Source of the DNA: an uncultured Pseudomonadota bacterium
GTDB taxonomy: Bacteria; Pseudomonadota; Alphaproteobacteria; Rs-D84
Length of the DNA: 40,011 bases
Assembly (NCBI GenBank): GCA_949288265.1
Contig: CASEJM010000004.1
Location: 1 to 40,011, forward strand
Direction of reading: 5' to 3'
Positions 16,610 to 25,020 of this stretch are shown here, in pieces. The notes beneath the pieces were generated by a model that was not told the DNA's origin, made no database searches, and saw nothing but the letters and a program-made list of their open reading frames with translations. Both the position numbers and the translations under genes were made by a program. The first letter of the stretch is position 1; the number at the start of each line of letters is the position of its first letter.

Positions 16610-17164
16610 TTATCTGATGGCCCTTCTTAGCGACCCGGACGTTCTTCTGATACTTGATTCTCGGCTTCCAGACGTTGTACCTGTTGATACAGCACAAACC
16701 CATTCACCGTCTTGCAATACCGCCGTCTGACCATCTGGACAATCAGGTTTACCTAAATTCCATGCAAAGCAACTGCCCCTTTGATAAGACGAATACGTTG
16801 CATTATCAGCACCACCATAAGTATAAGCACCATATTCAGGGTTCCAATACCCCTCAGGTTGACCGCTGCACCACTTACGGTCCCCAAAACATTCTATACA
16901 ATTACCATTAGCATCACATAATTCCATCGGATAAGCAGTTGTTTTATAGCCTGTATTTGCGCGATCGCCGCTTCCCATGGTCTTACCTGTTTCTAAATCA
17001 CGACACCATAACTTTTGACATTCCGCCGCATCAATATCATCAATATCACTATGCGATACCAAGATATAACCAGGTCCACACTTAAAGTCTGCCGCAGAAA
17101 CATTGAATGCACCAAAAATGATGGAACAATTTATAATAAGTAAAGAAAATAAAATTTTTTTCAT
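16610..17164 (-). CDS. Cys-rich secreted protein of unknown function
   Basis: A 184-residue exported protein. The signal peptide covers residues 1 to about 24 (MKKILFSLLIINCSIIFGAFNVSAA). The mature part has about twelve Cys in small groups (KCGPGY, AECQKLWC, LCDANGNCIECFGDRKWC, GSCFAWNLGKPDC), Tyr/Gly-rich loops and a Ser/Arg-rich C-terminus. The CGPGY motif also occurs in the large protein at 32153, so the two may share a small disulfide domain. The frame opens at 17188, but the ATG at 17164 starts the signal peptide directly. No catalytic motif recognised; probably periplasmic or surface-exposed. Confidence 0.75.
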   Translation of the reverse strand: MKKILFSLLIINCSIIFGAFNVSAADFKCGPGYILVSHSDIDDIDAAECQKLWCRDLETGKTMGSGDRANTGYKTTAYPMELCDANGNCIECFGDRKWCSGQPEGYWNPEYGAYTYGGADNATYSSYQRGSCFAWNLGKPDCPDGQTAVLQDGEWVCAVSTGTTSGSRESSIRRTSGSLRRAIR

Positions 17165-17190
17165 TCCTAATTCTCTATATTTACACATAC

Positions 17191-17219
17191 ATTTTACACG
17201 TTTTATATAACTTTTGCAA
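17191..17219 (-). promoter_or_regulatory. Promoter of the Cys-rich gene at 17164
   Basis: TTGCAA (17214-17219) and TAAAAT (17191-17196) have an exact 17-bp spacer on the minus strand. The predicted leader is about 20 bases. Confidence 0.6.
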
Positions 17220-17231
17220 ACGTCTTTTTTA

Positions 17232-17660
17232 TTATTGTCCCAAACCTGCCGGAGAAAAACGACCTATATTATTAAATAACTCCTGCAAAGCATTCAATTC
17301 TATTGCTGCAGGTATTTGAGTTTCATCCTCAGAAATTATAACCTTAGGTAAGTCCACATCACGTAATACTTCAATATCTGTAACAGTTTTGCCGTTGACC
17401 CAAGCCAAAAGAACAGTCTTATTATCATATTTTAAAGGCAGGGGCCCACGGTAATTTTCATCAACCCCATAATATATCCACACCTCATCCCCATAAATTG
17501 TCTTAGCCTGAGGGGAACCAATTTCTTGCGTTAATTGAGATGTTGTTTTAATTTTTGCAACTTCAGATTCTAAATCTGGTGGGAAAACATAACCGCGATG
17601 TTTGGTTTGAAAAGTACACGCCGCTAGAAATACAGTAAAAATCAAAATAGCTTTTTTCAT
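17232..17660 (-). CDS. bamE: Outer-membrane assembly lipoprotein BamE (SmpA/OmlA family)
   Basis: A 142-residue lipoprotein with lipobox FLAAC (Cys15). The BamE-like core runs from about residue 22 (HRGYVFPPDLESEVAKIKTTSQLTQEIGSP) through GDEVWIYYG, with the usual pattern of a helix followed by a three-stranded sheet. BamE is an accessory of the BAM complex that inserts outer-membrane barrels, consistent with the many barrel proteins in this window. The C-terminal extension (about 105-142) is not part of the minimal domain. It lies just downstream of nifJ, separated by a terminator. A weak promoter-like TTGCAA...TGTAAA in the gap may drive it. Confidence 0.82.
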   Translation of the reverse strand: MKKAILIFTVFLAACTFQTKHRGYVFPPDLESEVAKIKTTSQLTQEIGSPQAKTIYGDEVWIYYGVDENYRGPLPLKYDNKTVLLAWVNGKTVTDIEVLRDVDLPKVIISEDETQIPAAIELNALQELFNNIGRFSPAGLGQ

Positions 17661-17701
17661 ACCCCAAATTTACACCAAAGCTCCTGCTGATTGCAACATA
17701 A

Positions 17702-17730
17702 AAAAGTCGCCTTTTAACGGCGACTTTTTA
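17702..17730 (-). terminator. nifJ terminator
   Basis: AAAAAGTCGCC (17702-17712) and GGCGACTTTTT (17720-17730) form an 11-bp stem with a 7-base loop. On the minus strand a T-run follows. The nifJ stop codon lies in the upstream arm. Confidence 0.85.
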
Positions 17731-20700
17731 CCCTTCACTGTTTTCTTTAACTTCCGGTGCATTCATCATCGCAAAATGAGCGATATACTTTTTCAACTCG
17801 CTACGATAATGATTGTTTTCTTTTGCCTCTTCCACCAACCTATCAAAATGTGGATTTACTGCGCGTGCTGCACCAAAACGACTTTCTGTTTTTAAGAAAT
17901 CTTCTAATGGTGTTGGATTATCCACACTTGAATCCATAGTCAATGGACTTTTAGCCTCCAAAACCAATGACGGATCAAACCGATACAATGGCCAAGCACC
18001 GGTACTTACCATCTGCATCTGATGTTCAGCACCGTTCTGTAGCGCAAACCCATGGGCGATACATGGTGCATATGCCAATATAATTGACGGTCCTGGGAAA
18101 GCTTCTGCTTCACGGAAAGCACGAATCGCTTGCGCTTGATTAGCCCCCAACGCTATTTGAGCAACATATGCACCAGACATCATGGCGATCATACCCAAAT
18201 CTTTTTTTGCATGTTCTTTACCACCAATTGCAAATTTCATACTTGCCCCGAACGGCGTCGCTTTAGATTGTTGCCCCCCTGTATTAGAATAACCTTCTGT
18301 ATCCAAAACCAAAATGTTTACATTTTCACCACTATGCAACACATGGTCTAAACCGCCATAACCAATATCATACGCCCAGCCATCTCCACCAATTATCCAG
18401 ATAGATTTATCGACTATTTCACCGACCAAGCTGCGCGCCAAATCCGCTCTTGGCGAATCGATTTTATCCAACTGGATGCGTAATTTTTTTTCTATTTCAC
18501 GTTGCTTTTCATGGTTACGTTCTGCGAAAAATTCCTCAACTTTTGGAATATTTAACTCAAATAATAAACTTTTTAATGTTTCTCGCTTCTGATTCAGCGC
18601 AACACGCATACCCAAACCATATTCTGCATTATCTTCAAACAATGAATTAGACCATGCTGGCCCCCTTCCATTTGAATCGCACGTCCACGGGGTTGTAGGT
18701 AAATTACCGCCATAAATAGAAGAACATCCGGTCGCATTTGCGACAACCATTCTATCACCGAACAAATGCGCCATCATCTTAATATAAGGCGTTTCTCCGC
18801 AGCCAGCACATGCACCGGGAAATTCAAAATAATGCGGCAATAACTCAACATGTTTTGGGATATTCAAATTTAATTTTTCACGTGGAATATCTGGAATTTT
18901 CTGCGCTGCATTAAAGGCTTTTTGTTGAGATTCTGAATCTTTTAAAGCCATCATAGACAAAGCCTGAACCGGGCAATTTTTTACACAAACATTACATCCT
19001 GTACAATCTGCAGGTGAAATATTCAATGTATAGTACATATTCTGACCCAATTCTGGCGTTTTCATTGGTACAACTATTACCCCATCAGCTCTTGCTTGTT
19101 CAGCCTGCTTTTCTGTCATTACTTTAATACGAATCGCTGCATGCGGACATAAAGTTGAACATTTACCACATTGAATACATTTTGAAAGATCAATTGTTGC
19201 TACTTTTTCAGAAATGGCACGCTTTTCATATTTTGCTGTACCGACAGGATATTGCCCTGCTCCAAACTCGCCATCAACACGGAAACGGGATACCGGCAAA
19301 GCGTCACCACGTTGTGCAGCCATTTCACCCAAAGTTCCAGCAATTTCTGTAGGCGTATCTAATGTCATAGCCGGCACGAAATCTGGTGCAAAATTAGATA
19401 CAGATGACGGCAATTTGTACTCGTGTAGATATTCGGACGCCTTATCAACCGCGTTCCAATTAGCCTGGACAACATCCATACCCTTCTTTTTATAAGTTTT
19501 TTCTATGGCAACTTTTGCGCTTTTTGCCGCAACTTCTGGATCAATCACATGCGTCAGGTTAAAGAAATTCAACATAATGAAAGTGTTAATTCTGTTTCCT
19601 AAACCTAATTCCGCCGCCGCCGCATTTGCATTCAAGAAATATACTTTCGCACGCAAGCGCATAAGATGTTCTTGACTTTCGCGTGGCAGATTAGCAAAAG
19701 CAACTTCCGGCGACATAGACGTATTTATCATTACAGTACCACCAGCACGTAAACCTTTAAAAACGTCAAAGCGTTGCGCAATCATAAAATTAGAAACACT
19801 TATAAAATCAGCAACCTCTATCAAATATTGACTTTGAATTGGTTTATCAGAAAAACGAATATGAGATGCCGTCAATCCCCCAGATTTTTTCGAATCGTAT
19901 ACAGCATAAGATTGTGGGTACAAATCAGAATTTTCACCAACAATTTTAACAATGTTCTTTACAGCACCGACAGTACCATCAGAACCAATTCCGTATAAAA
20001 TTGCGGTCTTAAAATTAGGATCTTGAACCGCAAAAGCTGGATCTGTTTTCAGTGACAACCCGCTTAAATCATCATCTATACCGACTGTAAAATTATGGTG
20101 CAACGTATCGCGCATCAAGTTTTCATAAACTGCTTTTACATCACGTGGTTTAAATTCTTTTGACCCCAAACCATATCTTCCACCAAAAACGTTCGCCTTA
20201 TCACCTATAACAGTTTTTACATCTTGATACAAAGGTTCTCCTAAAGCCCCAGGTTCTTTGCACCTATCTAAAACAGCAATACGTTTTACTTTTTTAGGTA
20301 AAACAGATAAAAATTCTTCACGTGGGAAAGGACGGAATAAATGTACTTTTATTAAACCTAATCCCTTTGGAAGATGCGGTAAAGTTTCTTCTATTGTTTC
20401 ACAAGCGCTTCCCATTGCGACTATAACATTTTCTGCTTTTGGGTCACCTACATAATCTACTAAATGATACTGACGCCCAGTTAACTTTGCGAATTTATCC
20501 ATACATTTCTGAACAATTTCTGGGGTTTTATCATATAAAGGATTTGCTGCTTCACGTCCCTGAAAGAAAACATCAGGATTTTGTGCAGTACCACGAACTG
20601 TTGGTTTATCCGGTGTCATACCACGTTCACGATTTTTCAAAACCAACTCATCTGGAATCATTTCATGTAATATATCATCACTAATTCTTTCCAATCTGGA

Positions 20701-21234
20701 TTCTTCGTGGCTTGTTCTAAACCCGTCAAAGAAATGCAAAAAAGGCACCCTAGTAAGCAAAGTTGCTGCATGTGCAATTGCCGCCATATCATGAGCCTGC
20801 TGAACACTATGACTTGACAGTAACGCAAAACCAGTAGAACGCACAGACATAACATCACTATGATCACCAAAAATTGATAGTGCATGAGTCGCCAGCGCAC
20901 GTGCCGCAACGTGCATAACAAAAGGCGTTTGTTCACCAGCAATCTTATACATATTAGGTATCATCAACAATAACCCCTGAGACGCAGTAAACGTCGTTGC
21001 CAACGCCCCCATTTGCAAAGCACCGTGCATGGCACCAGCGGCACCACCTTCTGATTGCATTTCTATAATTTGTGGAATTGCACCCCAAATATTCTTTTTA
21101 TGCTGGAACGACCATTCATCAGCCAATTCACCCATTGTGCTACTTGGCGTAATGGGATAAATAGCCGCGAAATCAACACATCTATATGCAACGTCTGCCG
21201 CTGCCCAATTACCATCAACGATTAAATTTGCCAT
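17728..21234 (-). CDS. nifJ: Pyruvate:ferredoxin (flavodoxin) oxidoreductase
   Basis: A 1168-residue single-chain PFOR that oxidises pyruvate with CoA to acetyl-CoA and CO2, reducing ferredoxin. Domains in order: N-terminal pyrimidine-binding domain (YPITPSSTMGELADEW, about 25-40), transketolase C-like domain (about 260-350), gamma domain, EKR region, two 4Fe-4S clusters (CIQCGKCSTLCP near 683 and CTGCNVCVKNCP near 745), then the thiamine-diphosphate domain with CAGCGETPY (about 811), GGDGWAYDIGYGG (about 948) and NTGGQQSKATP. All cluster cysteines seen are intact. The start has AAGGAAAG upstream, and a good promoter lies at 21268-21296. The enzyme is oxygen-sensitive in most hosts, so it suggests anaerobic energy metabolism. 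Most alphaproteobacteria use pyruvate dehydrogenase instead, so transfer is possible. Confidence 0.97.
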   Translation of the reverse strand: MANLIVDGNWAAADVAYRCVDFAAIYPITPSSTMGELADEWSFQHKKNIWGAIPQIIEMQSEGGAAGAMHGALQMGALATTFTASQGLLLMIPNMYKIAGEQTPFVMHVAARALATHALSIFGDHSDVMSVRSTGFALLSSHSVQQAHDMAAIAHAATLLTRVPFLHFFDGFRTSHEESRLERISDDILHEMIPDELVLKNRERGMTPDKPTVRGTAQNPDVFFQGREAANPLYDKTPEIVQKCMDKFAKLTGRQYHLVDYVGDPKAENVIVAMGSACETIEETLPHLPKGLGLIKVHLFRPFPREEFLSVLPKKVKRIAVLDRCKEPGALGEPLYQDVKTVIGDKANVFGGRYGLGSKEFKPRDVKAVYENLMRDTLHHNFTVGIDDDLSGLSLKTDPAFAVQDPNFKTAILYGIGSDGTVGAVKNIVKIVGENSDLYPQSYAVYDSKKSGGLTASHIRFSDKPIQSQYLIEVADFISVSNFMIAQRFDVFKGLRAGGTVMINTSMSPEVAFANLPRESQEHLMRLRAKVYFLNANAAAAELGLGNRINTFIMLNFFNLTHVIDPEVAAKSAKVAIEKTYKKKGMDVVQANWNAVDKASEYLHEYKLPSSVSNFAPDFVPAMTLDTPTEIAGTLGEMAAQRGDALPVSRFRVDGEFGAGQYPVGTAKYEKRAISEKVATIDLSKCIQCGKCSTLCPHAAIRIKVMTEKQAEQARADGVIVVPMKTPELGQNMYYTLNISPADCTGCNVCVKNCPVQALSMMALKDSESQQKAFNAAQKIPDIPREKLNLNIPKHVELLPHYFEFPGACAGCGETPYIKMMAHLFGDRMVVANATGCSSIYGGNLPTTPWTCDSNGRGPAWSNSLFEDNAEYGLGMRVALNQKRETLKSLLFELNIPKVEEFFAERNHEKQREIEKKLRIQLDKIDSPRADLARSLVGEIVDKSIWIIGGDGWAYDIGYGGLDHVLHSGENVNILVLDTEGYSNTGGQQSKATPFGASMKFAIGGKEHAKKDLGMIAMMSGAYVAQIALGANQAQAIRAFREAEAFPGPSIILAYAPCIAHGFALQNGAEHQMQMVSTGAWPLYRFDPSLVLEAKSPLTMDSSVDNPTPLEDFLKTESRFGAARAVNPHFDRLVEEAKENNHYRSELKKYIAHFAMMNAPEVKENSEG

Positions 21235-21267
21235 TTTTTTCTTTCCTTAAAAATTCGTACGGGCTAT

Positions 21268-21296
21268 ATGATACCCCGAAAATCATTACAAGGCAA
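21268..21296 (-). promoter_or_regulatory. nifJ promoter
   Basis: TTGCCT (21291-21296) and TATCAT (21268-21273) with a 17-bp spacer on the minus strand, followed by a leader of about 27 bases ending in AAGGAAAG. Confidence 0.65.
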
Positions 21297-21340
21297 GATT
21301 TATAAAATTTTGACAAAATTATATAATTGTAAAATATTAT

Positions 21341-22246
21341 TTACCGACAATTTTCTTGAAGTATCTTACCGTCTTTTATTTGTAATCGCTGTTTATACTT
21401 TTCATAAACAGGGTTATCTTCGAAAACAAGACAATCACAATTTACAGGTAAATAAGACAACGTCTGAATATTATTCTTTGAACAATCAAGCAGTTCTACT
21501 TTCTGGGGACAAAACTTTAAATCTTTTAAAAGATTCCATCCGCAATCAAATTCTTCTACTTCAGCAGGCGCCCCTTTTAAAGAACGTAATTTATTACCGC
21601 TGCAATAATAATTTTTAACCTTTTCTGGCCCACCAATCAAATTTTTCAGCTGATTATCACAACAATAAAAGAAATTTGTTGCTTCTTTCGGGGCACCTTT
21701 TAAACTACGCAATTTATTAAACGAACAATTATACACTTTTACCTTTTCTGGTCCGCCTTCTAGCGATAACAAATCATTAAAAGAACAATAAAATATTTCC
21801 ATAAATTTTGGTGCCCCTTTTAAACTTTTTAAATGGTTCCAGCAACAAACGTATTTTATTGCTTTAACGGGACCACCAACCAAAGATTCTAATTGATTAT
21901 GATTACACAAAAACTCTTTAACGTATTTGGGCGAACCTTTTAAAGAATTTATTGAATTATAAGAACAATCATATACTTCGGCTTTACGAGGCCCCCCTTC
22001 AAGACTGGTTAATAAATTTGAATCGCAATAGAAACGTTTTACCTCTTTTGGCGCACCTTTTAATGAAGTTAATTGATTATATGAACAGCTAAAATAACTT
22101 AAACAAACACATGTTGAAAGATCCGGTAATTCCGTCAAACCCATTTTGGCAAGATTTATGCCTTCTTTTATAACAAAGTTCTTCGGCAATTCAAATACGT
22201 CATACTTTTTCCCATCCTGATAAAAAAACCTGCTTGGTTCGCCCAT
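21341..22246 (-). CDS. Leucine-rich-repeat-like tandem repeat protein
   Basis: A 301-residue protein without a signal peptide or membrane segment. From about residue 55 to 275 it consists of about ten tandem repeats of 20 residues with consensus SLxGxPxxVxxFxCxxNxLx. The first Leu, Gly and Pro, the Cys and the Asn are nearly invariant, as in solenoid LRR folds. Repeats tend to alternate between KGAP and EGGP types, implying a 40-residue duplication unit. One repeat has an extra residue. The N-terminal about 50 residues (DGKKYDVFELPKNFVIKEGINLAKMGLTELPDL) form a cap. Such repeats usually mediate protein binding; the target is unknown. It starts 15 bases after ctpA without a strong ribosome binding site, so it is probably co-transcribed with ctpA. 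Confidence 0.8.
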   Translation of the reverse strand: MGEPSRFFYQDGKKYDVFELPKNFVIKEGINLAKMGLTELPDLSTCVCLSYFSCSYNQLTSLKGAPKEVKRFYCDSNLLTSLEGGPRKAEVYDCSYNSINSLKGSPKYVKEFLCNHNQLESLVGGPVKAIKYVCCWNHLKSLKGAPKFMEIFYCSFNDLLSLEGGPEKVKVYNCSFNKLRSLKGAPKEATNFFYCCDNQLKNLIGGPEKVKNYYCSGNKLRSLKGAPAEVEEFDCGWNLLKDLKFCPQKVELLDCSKNNIQTLSYLPVNCDCLVFEDNPVYEKYKQRLQIKDGKILQENCR

Positions 22247-22261
22247 ATTTGACCCCGTAAC

Positions 22262-23704
22262 CTATTTTTTATCTGATTTCTTTTCCTTATCAGCAGAATT
22301 CTTATCATCAGAGGCTTTTTCATCGCCTTCTAATTCTTCATCTAAAGCGGCAGCATCTTCCGGCGTAGCAGGAACAAAACTTGCTTTTGCCTGTAATTTT
22401 GACATTGCTCGAACCATGTCCATAGCACGTTGCAATTGATAGTCCAAAGCGTCTTTTTCTTCGTCTGTTAATTCTTTTTCATCATCTGATTTCTTTTTTT
22501 CGTCTTTTTCAGAATCTTCATTTTTCAAAGAATTTTTAAACGACGCTTCTGAATATAGACTTTCTTTACGTTCCAAAACTTCCACTTTACTTTGTAAAAC
22601 CTCTATATCTGGTGTGATGCCTTCGTTTTGAATTGAACGCCCAGAAGGTGTATAATAACGCGCAATTGTAATATGTATTGCCGTGCCATCACCCAAAGGT
22701 TTTTGTTGCTGAACACTTCCTTTCCCGAAAGATTGAGAGCCCATAACCAGCGCACGACCATTATCTTGTAATGCCCCAGCTACAATTTCAGAAGCAGATG
22801 CGGAACCATGATTAATTAAAACCACAACTGGTTTGCCATTTGCTAAATCACCAGCCTTTGCAAAATTACGTTCTATATCCGTTTTACGTTTACCACGTGT
22901 AGAAACAATTTCACCGGCGTCTAAGAAAGCATCAGCGACATCAATTGCCGCGGTTAAATAACCACCTGGATTATTGCGCACATCTAAAACATAGCCTATA
23001 ACATCTTTCTTCTCTAATTTTTCTAATGCTTTTTCCAATTCTTTTGCTGTTGTTGCACCAAAATCTGATATACGAATATAACCTATTTTTTCTTCCGTAT
23101 CTTCATCTGCACCCGCAATAGATTTTTCTTCATACTTTACAGATTCAACCTTAATTATGGCCCGCTTTAAAGTTATCGTACGCGGTTCTTCCCCATCAGA
23201 TATTATTGTCAATTTTACCTTAGTTCCTGGACGACCTTTCATCTTTTTTACGGCCTGATTTAAAGTCATATCAAAAACCTGTTCGTCATCAATATGAGTA
23301 ATATAATCACCTGCCTTAATTCCGGCCTTTGCCGCAGGTGTATCATCAATAGGTGAAATTACACGTACCGCACCGCGATCACTTGTAATCTGAATTCCTA
23401 AACCTCCGAATTCACCAGAAGATTTATCATTAAACTCTTTAAAGTCATCTGCAGACAAATACGAAGAATGAGGATCCAACGCCTGCAACATACCATTCAT
23501 AGCAGCTTCTAAAATTTTCTTTTCGTCAGTTTCTTCAACAAAATTATCTCTAGCCGTTTCAAATACCAACGCTAATTTTTTCAATTGCTCATAAATCTGT
23601 TCATCTGTCAGATGCTCTACTGGTTCATCTTTTTTAGACTTATCGGCCCCAAAAACTGCGACTGGCATTACTAACATAAATAATACTAAAAGTTTTTTAA
23701 GCAT
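22262..23704 (-). CDS. ctpA: Carboxy-terminal processing protease (S41 family)
   Basis: About 480 residues. A signal peptide (MLKKLLVLFMLVMPVAVFGA) exports it to the periplasm. A PDZ domain (about 98-165, GLGIQITSDRGAVRVISPIDDTPAAKAGIKAGD) is followed by the S41 protease domain with catalytic Ser in NHGSASASEIV (about 301) and Lys in SFGKGSVQ (about 328). These enzymes trim periplasmic proteins or cell-wall hydrolases. The C-terminus after about 395 is a long Lys/Glu/Asp-rich tail. The frame extends to 23773, but AAAGGA lies 6 bases before the ATG at 23704, which also begins the signal peptide; ATGs at 23710 and 23719 are alternatives. It lies directly after the EnvC-like gene, a common Ctp neighbour, though a hairpin separates them. 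Confidence 0.92.
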   Translation of the reverse strand: MLKKLLVLFMLVMPVAVFGADKSKKDEPVEHLTDEQIYEQLKKLALVFETARDNFVEETDEKKILEAAMNGMLQALDPHSSYLSADDFKEFNDKSSGEFGGLGIQITSDRGAVRVISPIDDTPAAKAGIKAGDYITHIDDEQVFDMTLNQAVKKMKGRPGTKVKLTIISDGEEPRTITLKRAIIKVESVKYEEKSIAGADEDTEEKIGYIRISDFGATTAKELEKALEKLEKKDVIGYVLDVRNNPGGYLTAAIDVADAFLDAGEIVSTRGKRKTDIERNFAKAGDLANGKPVVVLINHGSASASEIVAGALQDNGRALVMGSQSFGKGSVQQQKPLGDGTAIHITIARYYTPSGRSIQNEGITPDIEVLQSKVEVLERKESLYSEASFKNSLKNEDSEKDEKKKSDDEKELTDEEKDALDYQLQRAMDMVRAMSKLQAKASFVPATPEDAAALDEELEGDEKASDDKNSADKEKKSDKK

Positions 23705-23754
23705 ACCCATTCCTTTCATATTACAGTGTAAAGAGTTACGAGTAAGCATAAAAC

Positions 23755-23785
23755 AAAAAAACGCCGCTAGCAAGCGCGTTTTTCG
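23755..23785 (-). terminator. Terminator after the envC-like gene
   Basis: AACG-CGCT and AGCG-CGTT arms form a stem with one bulged C and an AGCA loop (about 23760-23780). A-runs on the plus strand give a minus-strand T-tract. It lies between the EnvC-like gene and ctpA. Confidence 0.6.
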
Positions 23786-23833
23786 CTAAAAATTAAAACA
23801 ATTTAAAATAAACTTATCTGCTTCATCAAAACG

Positions 23834-24937
23834 TTAATCTTTTTCTTTAAACAAGCGTGCAGGATCTACTGCTTTATCCCCTCTTCTAACTTCTAGATAC
23901 ATTTCTGGTTTATCGGAATTCATACGTCCGATGGGTTCACCCGCCAAAACTTCTTGTCCAAGAATGACATTTATTTCACCCAGATTAGTCATAACGGTAT
24001 TATATCCGTTTTTATGAGACATTATGATTACTTTACCAAAACCTTTGAAATTATCTGCAAACTTAATTTCTCCATCTGCCGGTGCCATGACCAACGCATC
24101 ACCGCGAACTCGGATATGCCAGCCATCAGACTTTAAACCCAAAGCCGTTTTTTCTGCGAAACGAACAACAACATTTCCACGTACAGGTTTGTTTAATTTA
24201 CGAATTGAAAAACGAGAATCAGAAGACATTTCAGAGCTCCCCACGCCGGCAGATAATTCAGATATATTTTTTGCGCGTGCCGACAAATCACGCAATTTTT
24301 TCTGCAACGCAGATTGTTGCGTACGTAATTTCTGATTTTGCGCTGAACGCGTACGCAACAATTTATCCAATTCATCTTTTTCTTCTGCATAACGTTTAGC
24401 GGTACGATCTAATTTTTCTTTTTCAACTGCCCGTTCTTCACGAATTTTAGCTAATTCTTTTATCTGCTCTGTTGCTGTTTTTATTTCTGCATCAAAACTA
24501 TCTGCGGCCCCTGATAATATCGCTGACTTTAAAACGTATTCACGCATATCATCTGAATCAAAATTAGGATGTGATGCAACAAACAAAATACTTGCGGCAG
24601 CATCGGCAATTCGTTCCTGGTTTTGCTTTAATTCCCGTTCTAATTTATTACGTTGTGCATCTAAATCTTTTATTTTTTTGGTTACCGCACTTCTTTGTTC
24701 TTCCAGGGTACTTACACGATCAGCGGCTTTTACTAATTTCTTTTTTGTTGATTCAACTTCTTTATTAGATGTTTGAACCTGCTGTTCTATTTTTTTATTT
24801 TGTTGCTCTGTTTTTTTTATCTGTGCCTGAATATTGGCTAGTTCACTGGCACCATAAGCAACAGGAATTTGTAATATAACGCCTGCAACCCAAGCTGTGC
24901 AAACAGTTACCATAAAAAATTTTATAAACTTTTTCAT
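23834..24937 (-). CDS. envC: EnvC-like murein hydrolase activator (degenerate LytM/M23 domain)
   Basis: About 367 residues: signal peptide (residues 1 to about 30, ending VAYGA), a long coiled coil (about 32-225, rich in KKIEQQVQ-type heptads), and a C-terminal LytM-like domain (about 247-365, from KPVRGNVVVRF to VDPARLF). EnvC-type proteins activate cell-division amidases rather than cutting wall themselves. In line with that, the metal-binding signatures are not canonical: the terminal HxH position reads MYLEVR, and the HG-type loop reads SHKNGYNTVMTNL. The frame starts at ATG 24943, but a TATAAT (24942-24947) overlaps that codon, so the start at 24937 with little or no leader is preferred. 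It precedes ctpA on the same strand, a conserved alphaproteobacterial pairing. Confidence 0.87.
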   Translation of the reverse strand: MKKFIKFFMVTVCTAWVAGVILQIPVAYGASELANIQAQIKKTEQQNKKIEQQVQTSNKEVESTKKKLVKAADRVSTLEEQRSAVTKKIKDLDAQRNKLERELKQNQERIADAAASILFVASHPNFDSDDMREYVLKSAILSGAADSFDAEIKTATEQIKELAKIREERAVEKEKLDRTAKRYAEEKDELDKLLRTRSAQNQKLRTQQSALQKKLRDLSARAKNISELSAGVGSSEMSSDSRFSIRKLNKPVRGNVVVRFAEKTALGLKSDGWHIRVRGDALVMAPADGEIKFADNFKGFGKVIIMSHKNGYNTVMTNLGEINVILGQEVLAGEPIGRMNSDKPEMYLEVRRGDKAVDPARLFKEKD

Positions 24938-24986
24938 ATCCATTATATTTTAGCAAAATAACGCTAAATTGCAAACGCCCCCATTA

Positions 24987-25020
24987 AAATAACAGAGGAC
25001 TTAAAGCCCTCTGTTATTTT
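24987..25020 (-). terminator. tyrS terminator
   Basis: AATAACAGAGG and CCTCTGTTATT form an 11-bp stem with a 9-base loop, with a T-rich tract after it on the minus strand. The tyrS stop codon is at its upstream edge. Confidence 0.8.

Noticed and set aside
21268-21618. Plus-strand frame of 116 codons between nifJ and the repeat protein
   Set aside because: It overlaps the 3' end of the minus-strand repeat gene and the nifJ promoter, and has no ribosome binding site.
23834-24937. EnvC-like protein as an active M23 endopeptidase
   Set aside because: The HxH metal position reads YLE and the other ligand motifs are altered, so an activator role fits better than catalysis.
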